The notes beneath the pieces were generated by a model, which had not been told where the DNA came from, ran no database searches, and saw only the letters and a list, made by a program, of their open reading frames with translations. This document shows positions 31,737 through 41,727 of a stretch of DNA of 64,000 nucleotides, in pieces. This DNA comes from Oscarella lobularis. Its lineage: Eukaryota > Porifera > Homoscleromorpha > Homosclerophorida > Oscarellidae. Location of the stretch: the NCBI RefSeq assembly GCF_947507565.1, contig NC_089184.1:3156066-3220065 (forward strand). The letters are read 5' to 3'. A program made the position numbers and the translations under genes. Position 1 is the first letter of the stretch; each line of letters opens with the position of its first letter.

Positions 31737-32951
31737 ATGGCAGAAGCTGAGCCTAAAAAAACGGAAGACGTCATCGCAGAGATACAAGTCGAGGACGACG
31801 TCGACGAGAACGTTCAGAAACTGCTCAAGGCGGTGGCTGATTCTCTTCAAAAGGCCAAGGAGTTTTATTGCAATGATGCTTTGATAGACGAAGCTCTCAA
31901 ATTGATTCGTTGTCAATCGTCGCTCTCGCAGATAGTTAAAGCTGTTCAGCTGTCTTTCGATTTGCTTATAGGAGAGCTGTCTTCTTCGGCAATAGAAATT
32001 TCGAGGCTGGCAGCGATTGTGAGCACCGAAGAGAAGAGAAGCGAAATTCAGAACGGGCTTATCACTGTGCTTCGTTCCGGCGATTCGACGGCCAAATCAA
32101 AATCATATGAGGCTCAGCTCAAAAATGAACGCACAAATGTGACTTTAGCGAATTCCAGGGCTGACAGAGCAAACGCACGCGCGGAAGATTTGAGCAAGAT
32201 GCTACAGAAGAAGCAAAGGGACTGTAGAGAGAAATCAGAATTGGTTGAGAAACTGAAGAAAACAATCGATCAGCTTAGGCAAAAGGCAAAGAGACAAAGG
32301 CAAGCAATCGTTGACAACTCAGAAACGCGCGAGGACGCCTTGGAAAAATTACTTGCAAAGAGAATAGCGGCAGTATTGACGGAAGTTCAAACTTTGAAGA
32401 CAGATCTAGCGGCGGCGAAGACAGAGAGAGAGAAAGATCTAGCGGCGGCGAAGGCAGAGAGAGAGAAAGATAGAGCGAAAGTTGAAAAATTGGAGACAGA
32501 TCTAGCGGCGGAGAAGACGAAACTTGAACAAGTCGAGAAAAGACTGATTCCCTTAGAGGCAAATTACGAAGTCGTGAAGGCTGCCCAATTCATCAGATCT
32601 CTTGAAAATAAAATCGTTCCGTTTCGCGCCAAAGGATTTCTTCTAAAGGATCTTACAGCGACGAAGGGGTACGACGAGAGCATGCCTGTTACCAAGCAAG
32701 AGTTTGCCTCTGCCTACTCCGAGTGGCAAGGAAAGCCATACAGCGCCAGCTGGGTTGCATCATACGGCGAAATTATTTCCACTCTCACTTTCGAGCGCGA
32801 CCCCAATGCTCACCCCAAAGTGGATCTCAAAGACTTGGACTTTTCTCTTCTCTATTCGACGATTGCTCCAAAGGCTAGAGAAAACATTAGTGAAGATGAC
32901 GTGAAGGCTGCCTTTGAATGGCTTGCAATGACTCTAGAGGAAGTTAAATGA
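31737..32951 (+). CDS. Unrecognised coiled-coil protein
   Basis: About 404 residues from the Met at 31737 (MAEAEPKKTEDVIAEIQVED). This start follows a TTAG and is favoured over the in-frame Met at 31704, whose extra residues (ADFFLLTVLS) look like intron or leader. The N-terminal acidic segment is followed by a predicted helical region. A long charged coiled coil from about residue 130 to 290 is rich in Lys, Glu, Arg and Ala, including an 11-residue repeat (DLAAAKTEREK, DLAAAKAEREK, DRAK) coded by a near-perfect direct DNA repeat at 32403-32475. A globular C-terminal part of about 110 residues (RSLENKIVPFRAKGFLLKDL ... WLAMTLEEVK) has no known family I can name. Uninterrupted frame, no signal peptide or membrane segment, so probably cytoplasmic. 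Confidence 0.7.
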   Translation: MAEAEPKKTEDVIAEIQVEDDVDENVQKLLKAVADSLQKAKEFYCNDALIDEALKLIRCQSSLSQIVKAVQLSFDLLIGELSSSAIEISRLAAIVSTEEKRSEIQNGLITVLRSGDSTAKSKSYEAQLKNERTNVTLANSRADRANARAEDLSKMLQKKQRDCREKSELVEKLKKTIDQLRQKAKRQRQAIVDNSETREDALEKLLAKRIAAVLTEVQTLKTDLAAAKTEREKDLAAAKAEREKDRAKVEKLETDLAAEKTKLEQVEKRLIPLEANYEVVKAAQFIRSLENKIVPFRAKGFLLKDLTATKGYDESMPVTKQEFASAYSEWQGKPYSASWVASYGEIISTLTFERDPNAHPKVDLKDLDFSLLYSTIAPKARENISEDDVKAAFEWLAMTLEEVK

Positions 32952-33309
32952 CTGTCATAGCTTAGCTACATCTCAAAAATTTGTGTTCTTGTTTACAGTG
33001 CTATAGGAGAGTTGTCTGTCGAATGCTGTTAATTGAAACGTTGAAATCCTCGTAGCTTAATTTTTATTGTTGTGGACTGAAGCGGTTGGAATTACGGGGA
33101 CAGCAATTTTGACACTTTACTGGAAGGACGTGGATCAATTCTCAGGAAGGGAAATATCGAGGAACGTGAGACAATTTTTGGAGAGGGACATGGAGGGGAT
33201 TATCAGGAGGGAATCATCTTCAGGTACGAAAGAGGGTTCATAATTCTTTAGAATTAGGTAAGACACGTTTTTAGGTATTTATTGATATGTCCCAGTGTTC
33301 TCCCAGTAG
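32952..33309. other. Downstream flank of the coiled-coil gene
   Basis: No gene or repeat recognised; probably the 3' untranslated region and short intergenic sequence. Confidence 0.4.
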
Positions 33310-33404
33310 TACTCCCAGTAGCCTCGATACTCCAGACCCTCGCGCGTTAAGGGGGGTGTGGTTGGCGAGAGGGTCTGGAGTATCGAGGCTATACTCCCAG
33401 TAGT
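33310..33404. mobile_element. Foldback (MITE-like) element with flanking direct repeats
   Basis: A perfect inverted repeat of about 23 bp (TAGCCTCGATACTCCAGACC plus CTC on the left at 33319-33341, its reverse complement at about 33368-33391) encloses a 26-bp GC-rich loop with GGGGGGTGTGG. The direct repeat TACTCCCAGTAG flanks it on both sides (33310 and about 33393) and could be a target-site duplication. A diverged relative is at 31473-31530. Confidence 0.65.
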
Positions 33405-33559
33405 GGACGTGCTAACGCGCGCTTCACTACGGGAAAGCCTGGCTTGCGAGGCTACAGTACTTCAAAGACACTCACTTCTCATGTCCCTGCTACGATGAGT
33501 TACGATGCCACCATAGATAAAGGAGAAGGATGCCAGATGCCGAGACGATAGCGTCAATG

Positions 33560-33592
33560 TGACGTCAAGAGTGACGTGAAGTAGGATGACGT
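33560..33592. promoter_or_regulatory. CRE and two TGACG half-sites
   Basis: TGACGTCA at 33560-33567 is followed by two further TGACG half-sites within 30 bp, at about 33571 and 33588. This lies upstream of the talin-like fragment. The role is inferred from motif density only. Confidence 0.3.
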
Positions 33593-33691
33593 TTCAAACC
33601 GGGAGCGTAATCAGAGTATCGAATTCCTTCTCGTCCCCCGGGAGCCCGTCACACAAGGCATCCAAGGCGTAGACTCGCTTTGCGCCCTGTC

Positions 33692-34246
33692 GAACGTCTT
33701 GTCTCAGCGGTACGCACACTTTTACTCTACCCTCCTTAAAAAATTTTGAGGGCTATTTTTTTCTTTAGGCTCGTCTTGTTGCATCTGCTACGCAGTCTCT
33801 TAGCGAAGCGGCCAATTCCGCTGTGCAAGGAGTGAGCAATACGGAGAAGCTGATTGCTTCGGCGAAGGCTGTTGCCTCGTCGACGGCTCAGCTTCTCGTC
33901 GCATGCAGAGTCAAAGCTGATGCCGACAGCAAAAATTCAAGACGCTTACACATGAGGGATAATTCCCCTAAGGGGGGCTGGATTATCGTTATTTTTTGGG
34001 TGTGTATAGGCGGCCGGTTATGCGGCTAAAAAAGCGTCGGAGAACATTGTGAAAGCGGCGGCGCGATCGGACGAACAAGAGGAGGATGAGGAAGGATTTG
34101 CTATTAGTAAGGGAAAGATTGGCGGTATGCGGCAAGAAATCGAGGCTCAGGAGCAAATCTTGCTCAAGCGGCGTGAATTGGAAGAGACGATGAAGCAATT
34201 GAAGAGAATCCGTCGCAATAAATACCAACAGGAAGAAGGGGACTAA
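33692..34246 (+). pseudogene. Talin C-terminal (I/LWEQ, actin-binding) fragment, decayed
   Basis: Three exon-like pieces recall the end of talin. The first ends ERLVSA at 33709, with donor GTACGC. The second (33769-33951) reads ARLVASATQSLSEAANSAVQ, then GVSNTEKLIASAKAVASSTA, then QLLVACRVKADADSKNSRRL. The third (34010-34246) reads AAGYAAKKASENIVKAAARS, then KGKIGGMRQEIEAQEQILLK, RRELEETMKQLKRI and a stop after QQEEGD. This is the I/LWEQ module and C-terminal dimerisation helix that bind F-actin at integrin adhesions. The rest of talin (about 2,400 residues) is missing. The donor of the second intron reads AC|ATGAGG where AG|GTGAGG is expected, so splicing is probably broken. Upstream sequence is not talin-like. 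Confidence 0.7.
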
Positions 34247-35714
34247 GGTATTAAGTGACCAGGGTTTTTTTTTGTTGTTTTCTTTGTTTACGCTCTGTTG
34301 GCTGTTGCTGCTGAATGGGATTTTGCTTAGGTTAGGAGTCTTAGGACGGGGGGTGATGACACTCAGTTTTTTTTTCTTATTCTTCTTGTGGTTTTGTCTG
34401 TTGTTCGAAACTAGATGGAATGAATGCGATTGTGCTTTCAATTTGTAAGCTAACCAGCTTTCAAATATTTCTAAAAATCTCGGTAGAAGGTAAGTTCTTC
34501 TAACCTGAAAAAAATGGTAGATGGTTCCTAAATATACGCTATCTGCCGTCCTCTGTCACAAGGCGCAATGTCCCGCATTTTAGAGGGTAAGACGCATTTG
34601 ACATACTGCTTGCTTAGATTAGTACAGTTGTAGTACCCGTTTATTAATTAAAAGTGTACGTGCAACAAAGATTCGAATTTTCTTTTCTGGGCGTAATCGG
34701 AAATCACCAAATTTGGCGAACTTAATTAATTAATACCGCAGACACGGAGCACCGTTCAAATTACTTTCTCATCTAATCAAATCGTTCGCAGCTGCCAAAC
34801 ACTAATTAGGCCGCAGCAGCGCGTCATCCCATTGGTCGGCCCTTTGACGCCTCGCGCACCAAGCGAAAGTGCATCGCAAACAAAATTTCATTCTCTCGCG
34901 AGCGCGTGTCCGGACTCGTTCGGCTGGACGACGTGGCGAACATCGAAGCCACACAGCGCAGCGCGGTAAGTTCAGCCAGAGTGCTCGCGTGCAATTGCAG
35001 CGTCCCTTTGTGCAGATCGCGCGAGAGAACGCGCGCGAGGCACGCACGAAGCACGCGTCTCTCCAACGCCGAAACTGTAAGCCAATCGCGTCTATTCACT
35101 ATGCAGGCGTCGAATTCTCCTTCCAGATCGTTCGCACCCGCGTGGACGCGGCGAACGCGAGACGACACGACGCGCCGTCGAGTAGAACGAAGATCGAAGA
35201 GCTCATCGGAGCGAAGAGGACGTCGCAAGGTAAGCGGGGGAATTTGTAGCTCCTTTTTTTCGCTCGCGCGCGTTTGTTTCTCGCGTACGCGTGCATGTTT
35301 GTGTGGGTGCGTGTTTATCCCCTAGGCCGGGGCCCCCAAGCGCATTCCATCCACGCACAACGCTAGCTAGGACTAATGTCTAAACGATAATCGTCCCCCC
35401 TTAGAGAATCCTTTCAGTGTTGTTCGTGTGTTTTGTTCGAGAAGTCGTGTTAGGCTACGTCATTTCCGTTTGGCGAGCGGCTATTTTTAGCGACTTTTGT
35501 AGTTAGAGGTTTCGAGCCGCTCGCAATGACGCACCCCGTTCCGGCGAATGGGCGTGCGTCATGATTAGGATAGGGAAGAATATAGAAAAGGGAAAAAGCA
35601 GTGGTGCATTTAGGACGCTAAAAGACATTTAGAAAATAGGAAGCATCCACCAAAGCTTTAGGGGTCCAACACTTCAGCTAAACACGTGCAACACTCTCGC
35701 TAACCGCCCCTATA
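34247..35714. other. Gene-poor stretch with a GC-rich, CpG-rich centre
   Basis: At 34800-35330 the sequence is rich in CG and opens long frames on both strands, a usual composition effect. A plus-strand reading with three exon-like blocks ending in the donor CAAG|GTAAGC at 35229 is conceivable, but two of its introns would be only 30-35 bp. I see no recognisable protein. It may be a CpG-rich promoter or leader exon. Confidence 0.35.
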
Positions 35715-35777
35715 CTATTCCTTTACCTATTCCTATTCCTATTCCTATTCCTATTCCTATTCCTATTCCTATTCCTT
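35715..35777. repeat. Hexamer microsatellite (CCTATT)n
   Basis: About nine perfect copies of CCTATT at the left edge of the satellite region, followed directly by the first 41-bp array. Confidence 0.9.
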
Positions 35778-36628
35778 TAGAATCATAACTTAGACCCTCA
35801 ATTTAATACTTAGGCCTTTAAAATCAAAGATTAGGCCCTCAATTTAATATTTAGGCTTTGTGAATCAAAGATTAGGCCCTCAATTTAAAGTTTAGGCCTT
35901 TGGAATCAAATATTAGGCCCTCAATTTAATTTGTAGGACTTTTTAATCAAAGATTAGGCCCTCAATTTAATATTTATCCTTTAGAATCATAAATTAGGCC
36001 CTCAAATTAATACTTAGGCCTTTAGAATCAAAGATTAGGCCCTCAATTTAATATTTAGGCTTTGTGAATCAAAGATTAGGCTCTCAATTTGAAGTTTAGG
36101 CCTTTGGAATCAAATATTAGGCCCTCAATTTAATTTGTAGGACTTTTTAATCAAAGATTAGGCCCTCAATTTAATATTTAGGCCCTGTGAATCAAAGATT
36201 AGGCTCTCAATTTAAAACTTAGGCTGTTGGAATCAAAGATTAGTCCCTCAATTTAATATTTAAGCCCTGTTAATCAAAGATTAGGCCTCAATTTAATATC
36301 TAGGCCTTTAGAATCAAAGATTAGTCCCTCAATTTAATATTTATCCTTTAGAATCATATATTAGGCCCTCAAATTAATACTTAGGCCTTTGGAATCAAAG
36401 ATTAGTCCCTCAATTTAATATTTAAGCCCTGTTAATCAAAGATTAGGCCTCAATTTAATATCTAGGCCTTTAGAATCAAAGATTAGTCCCTCAATTTAAT
36501 ATTTAGGCCCTCTTAATCAAAGATTAGGCCCTCAATTTAATACTTAGGTCTTTAGAATCAAAGATTAGGCCCTCAATTTAATATTTAGACCCTGTTAATA
36601 AAAGATTAGGACCTCAATTTAAAGTTAT
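35778..36628. repeat. 41-bp satellite, block A (AT-rich variant)
   Basis: About 20 copies of a 41-bp unit of the form TTAGGCCCTCAATTTAATAT + TTAGGCCTTTAGAATCAAAG + A. Spacing of 41 bp is seen directly between successive CTCAATTT motifs (for example 36042 and 36083). Variants occur in the middle (CCTTTAG, CTTTGTG, CCCTGTT). It is homologous to the array at 45229-64000 in the TTAGGCCCTCAA and AGAATCAAAG portions. A few further copies resume at 36876-36950 after the 15-bp array. Confidence 0.9.
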
Positions 36629-36875
36629 GGCCAATTGTCTCCAGGACAATTGTCTCCAGGAATATTGTCTCCAGGACAATTGTCTCCAGGACAATTGAGG
36701 ACAATTGTCCCCATGACAATTGTCCCCAGGTAAATTGTCTCCAGGACAATTGAGGAGAATTGTCTCCAGGACAATTGTCCCAGGACAATTGTCACCAGGA
36801 CAATTGTCTCCAGGACAATTGTCTCCTGGACAATTGGCCCCAGGACAATTGTCTGCAGGACAATTGTTCCCAAGA
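36629..36875. repeat. 15-bp palindromic tandem repeat (CAATTG core)
   Basis: About 16 copies of ACAATTGTCTCCAGG and variants. Many copies contain the perfect palindrome GGACAATTGTCC or the hexamer CAATTG, so single strands could fold on themselves. The array is nested inside the first 41-bp satellite, whose monomers continue on both sides. Confidence 0.88.
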
Positions 36876-36950
36876 TTAAGCCCTCAATTTAATACTTTGG
36901 CCTTTAGAATCAAAGATTTGGCCCTCGATTTAATATTTAGCCTTTAAGTT

Positions 36951-39897
36951 GACGACGTCTCATTAGAATAGAGCGGCACAGTTGACGACGTCTCATTAGT
37001 ATGGAGCGGCACAGTTGACAACGTCTCATTAGAATAGAACGGCACATTTGACGACGTCTAATTAGTATAGAGCGGCACAGTTGACGACGTCTCATTAGTA
37101 TAGAGCGACACAGTTGACGATGTCTCATTAGTATAGAGCGACACAGTTGACGACGTCTCATTAGTATAGAACGGCACAGTTGACGACGTCTCATTAGTAT
37201 AGAACGGCACAGTTGACGATGTCTCATTAGTATAGAACGGCACAGTTGACGACGTCTCATTAGTATAGAGCGGCACAGTTGACGACGTCTCATTAGTATA
37301 GAGCGACACAGTTGACGATGTCTCATTAGTATAGAGCGACACAGTTGACGACGTCTCATTAGTATAGAACGGCACAGTTGACGACGTCTCATTAGTATAG
37401 AACGGCACAGTTGACGACGTCTCATTAGTATAGAGCGGCACAGTTGACGACGTCTCATTAGTATAGAGCGGCACAGTTGACGACGTCTCATTAGTATAGA
37501 GCGGCACAGTTGACGACGTCTCATTAGTATAGAGCGGCACATTTGACGACGTCTCATTAGTATAGAACGGCACAGTTGACGACGTCTCATTAGTATAGAG
37601 CGGCACAGTTGACGACGTCTCATTAGTATAGAACGGCACAGTTGACGACGTCTCATTAGTATGGGACGGCACAGTTGACGACGTCTCATTAGTATAGAGC
37701 GGCACATTTGACGACGTCTCATTAGTATAAAACGGCAGAGTTGACTACGTCTCATTAGTATAGAAGGGCACAGTTGACGACGTCTCATTAGTATGGGACG
37801 GCACAGTTGACGACGTCTCAATAGTATGGGAATGCACAGTTGACGACGTCTCATTAGTATAGAGCGGCACATTTGACGACGTCTCATTAGTATAAAACGG
37901 CAGAGTTGACTACGTCTCATTAGTATAGAAGGGCACAGTTGACGACGTATCATTAGTATGGGACGGCACAGTTGACGACGTCTCAATAGTATGGGAATGC
38001 ACAGTTGACGACGTCTCATTAGTATAGAGCGGCACATTTGACGACGTCTCATTAGTATAGAGCGGCACAGTTGACGACGTCTCATTAGTATAGAGCGGCA
38101 CATTTGACGACGTCTCATTAGTATAAAACGGCAGAGTTGACGACGTCTCATTAGTATAGAAGGGCACAGTTGACGACGTCTCATTAGATAGACGGCACAG
38201 TTGACGACGTCTCATTAGAATAGAGCGGCACAGTTGACGACGTCTCACTAGTATAGAACGGCACAGTTGACGACGTCTCATTAGTATGAAGCGGCACAGT
38301 TGACGATCTCTCATTAGTATGGGACGGCACAGTTGACGACGTCTCATTAGTATTAAGCGGCACAGTTGACGACGTATCATTAGTATGGGACGGCACAGTT
38401 GACGACGTCTTGTTAGTGTAAAGCGGCACAGTTGACGACGTCTCATTAGTATATAGCGGCACAGTTGACGACGTATCATTAGTAAGGGACGGCACAGTTG
38501 AGGACGTCTCATTAGTATAGAACGGCACAGTTGACGACGTTTCATTAGTATAGCCGGCACAGTTGACGACGTCTCATTAGTATAGAGCGGCACATTTGAC
38601 GACGTCTCATTAGTATAAAACGGCAGAGTTGACTACGTCTCATTAGTATAGAAGGGCACAGTTGACGACGTCTCATTAGTATGGGACGGCACAGTTGACG
38701 ACGTCTCAATAGTATGGGAATGCACAGTTGACGACGTCTCATTAGTATAGAGCGGCACATTTGACGACGTCTCATTAGTATAGAGCGGCACAGTTGACGA
38801 CGTCTCATTAGTATAGAGCGGCACATTTGACAACGTCTCATTAGTATAAAACGGCAGAGTTGACGACGTCTCATTAGTATAGAAGGGCACAGTTGACGAC
38901 GTCTCATTAGATAGACGGCACAGTTGACGACGTCTCATTAGAATAGAGCGGCACAGTTGACGACGTCTCACTAGTATAGAACGGCACAGTTGACGACGTC
39001 TCATTAGTATGAAGCGGCACAGTTGACGATCTCTCATTAGTATGGGACGGCACAGTTGACGACGTCTCATTAGTATTAAGCGGCACAGTTGACGACGTAT
39101 CATTAGTATGGGACGGCACAGTTGACGACGTCTTGTTAGTGTAAAGCGGCACAGTTGACGACGTCTCATTAGTATATAGCGGCACAGTTGACGACGTATC
39201 ATTAGTAAGGGACGGCACAGTTGAGGACGTCTCATTAGTATAGAACGGCACAGTTGACGACGTTTCATTAGTATAGCCGGCACAGTTGACGACGTCTCAT
39301 TAGTATAGAGCGGCACAGTTGACGACGTCTCATTAGTATAGAGTGGCACAGTTGACGACGTATCATTAGTATAGACGGCACAGTTGACGACGTCTCATTA
39401 GTATGGGACGGCACAGTTGACGACGTATCATTAGTATGGGACGGCACAGTTGACGACGTCTCAATAGTTTGGGACGGCACATTTGACGACGTCTCATTAG
39501 TATAGAGCGGCACATTTGACGACGTCTCATTAGTATAAAACGGCAGAGTTGACTACGTCTCATTAGTATAGAGCGGCACAGTTGACGACGTCTCATTAGT
39601 ATTGAACGGCACAGTTGACGACGTCTCATTAGTATAGAGCGGCACAGTTGACGACGTCTCATTAGTATAGAACGGCACAGTTGACGACGTCTCATTAGTA
39701 TAGAGCGGCACAGCTGACGAAGTCTCATTAGTATAGAACGGCACAGTTGACGACGTCTCATTAGTATAAAACGGCAGAGTTGACGACGTCTCATTAGTAT
39801 AGAGCGGCACAGTTGACGACGTCTCATTAGTATAGAACATCACAGTTGACGACGTCTTGTTAGTATAGAGCGGCACAGTTGACGACGTCTCATTAGT
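36951..39897. repeat. 33-bp minisatellite with a 723-bp internal duplication
   Basis: About 89 copies of a 33-bp unit, GTTGACGACGTCTCATTAGT + ATAGAGCGGCACA. Because 33 is a multiple of three, two minus-strand frames stay open for hundreds of codons (11-residue repeats RRRQLCRSILM and NETSSTVPLYT). They arise from periodicity, since both frames are open and variants are not codon-biased. A segment of 723 bp including a truncated monomer (38184) is repeated nearly identically at 38907. Confidence 0.92.
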
Positions 39898-40534
39898 AGA
39901 GACCTTTGTAGCCTTTGTAGCCGTTGTAGCCTTTGTAGCCGTTGTAGCCTTTGTAGCCGTTGTAGCCTTTGTAGCCTTTGTAGCCTTTGTAGCCGTTGTA
40001 GCCGTTGTAGCCGTTGTAGTAGTTGTAGCCGTTGTAGCCGTTGTAGTCGTTGTAGTAGTTGTAGTCGTTGTAGTCGTTGTAGTCGTTGTAGCCGTTGTAG
40101 CCGTTGTAGTAGTTGTAGTCGTTGTAGCCTTTGTAGCCGTTGTAGCCTTTGTAGCCGTTGTAGCTTTTGTAGCCTTTGTAGCCGTTGTAGCCTTTGTAGC
40201 CTTTGTAGCCGTTGTAGCCGTTGTAGCCGTTGTAGTAGTTGTAGCCGTTGTAGCCGTTGTAGTCGTTGTAGTAGTTGTAGTCGTTGTAGTCGTTGTAGCC
40301 GTTGTCGTTGTAGTAGTTGTAGTCGTTGTAGCCGTTGTAGCCGTTGTAGTAGTTGTAGTCGTTGTAGCCTTTGTAGCCGTTGTAGCCTTTGTAGCCGTTG
40401 TAGCCTTTGTAGCCTTTGTAGCCGTTGTAGCCTTTGTAGCCTTTGTAGCCGTTGTAGCCGTTGTAGCCGTTGTAGTAGTTGTAGCCGTTGTAGCCGTTGT
40501 AGTCGTTGTAGTAGTTGTAGTCGTTGTAGTAGTT
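39898..40534. repeat. 9-bp minisatellite (GTTGTAGCC-type)
   Basis: About 70 copies of a 9-bp unit, GTTGTAGCC / TTTGTAGCC / GTTGTAGTC / GTTGTAGTA. A longer period of about 240 bp is superimposed: the series around 40104 recurs around 40344. The minus-strand frame reads as Y-N-G, Y-K-G, Y-N-D tripeptides for 222 codons, which is a by-product of the repeat. Confidence 0.9.
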
Positions 40535-41130
40535 GTATATTGGAGGTCTCCCTAGTATCATACGGTAGATATTTTAGGTCTCCTTAGTACCATACGACAG
40601 ATATTGGAGGTCTCCCTAGTGCCATACAGCTGATATTTGAGGTCTCCCTGGTACCATACGGCCGATATTGGAGGTCTCCCTCGTATCATACGGCAGATAT
40701 TGGAGGTCTTCCTAGTATTATACGGCAGATGTTGGAGGTCTCCCTAGTACCATACGTTATATATTTGAGGTCTCCCTAATACCATGCGACAGATATTGGA
40801 GGTCTCTCTAGTACCATACGGCAGATATTTGAGGTCTCTCTAATACCATACGGCAGATATATGAGGTCTCCCTAGTATCATACGGCAGATATTTGAGGTC
40901 TCCCGAGTACCACACCGTAGATATTTGAGGTCTCCCTAGTACCATACGACAGATTTTGGAGGTCTCCCTAGTACCATACGACAGATATTTGAGGTCTCTC
41001 TAATACCATACGACAGATATTGGAGGTCTCCCTAGTATTACACGGCAGATTTTTGATTTCTCCCTAGTATCATACGGTAGATATTTGAGGTCTCCTTAGT
41101 ACCATACGGCAGATATTGGAGGTCTTCCTA
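40535..41130. repeat. 32-bp tandem repeat
   Basis: About 18 copies of CCATACGGCAGATATTGGAG + GTCTCCCTAGTA, spacing 32 bp (for example TACG at 40561 and 40593), with substitutions in most copies. Confidence 0.9.
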
Positions 41131-41727
41131 GTACTAGGGATCGTGTAGCATGAGCTTCCCTTCCTTTCTTATATAAGGAAGAGCGTGTAGCATTAGCTTG
41201 CCCTTCGTTTCTTAAATAAGGTAAAGCGTGTAGCATGAGCTTGCTCTTCGTTTCTTCTATAAGGTAGAGCGTGTAGCATGAGCACGCCCTTCGTTTCTTA
41301 TATAAGGTAGAGCGTGTAGCATGAGCTTGCCCTTCCTTTCTTATATAAGGTAGAGCGTGTAGCATTAGCTTGTCCTTTGTTTCTTAAATGAGGTAAAGCG
41401 TGTAGCATGAGCTTGCTCTTCGTTTCTTCTATAAGGTAGAGCGTGTAGCATGAGCAGGTCCTTCGTTTCTTATATAACGTAGAGCGTGTAGCATGAGCAG
41501 GCCCTTCGTTTCTTATATAATGTAGAGCGTGTAGCATGAGCAGGCCCTTCGTTTCTTCTATAAGGTAGAGCGTGTAGCATGGGCTTGCCCTTCGTTTCTT
41601 CTATAAAGTAGAGCGTGTAGCATGAGCAGGCCCTTCGTTTCTTCTATAAGGTAGAGCGTGTAGCATGAGCTTGCCCTTCGTTTCTTATATAACGTAGAGC
41701 GTGTAGCATGAGCACGCACTTCGTAGG
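41131..41727. repeat. 43-bp tandem repeat
   Basis: About 14 copies of TAGAGCGTGTAGCATGAGCT + TGCCCTTCGTTTCTTATATA + AGG, spacing 43 bp (GCGTGTAG at 41183 and 41226). The array joins the next one with no spacer. Confidence 0.9.

Noticed and set aside
34830-35229. Three-exon plus-strand model reading through VRLDDVANIEATQRSA to KIEELIGAKRTSQ
   Set aside because: Phases agree, but the two introns would be only about 35 and 30 bp, no start Met is in frame, and the CG-rich composition opens long frames on both strands.
36937-39876. Long minus-strand ORFs of up to 415 codons in the 33-bp array
   Set aside because: Two frames are open at once because the period is a multiple of three. There is no start context, domain or coding bias.
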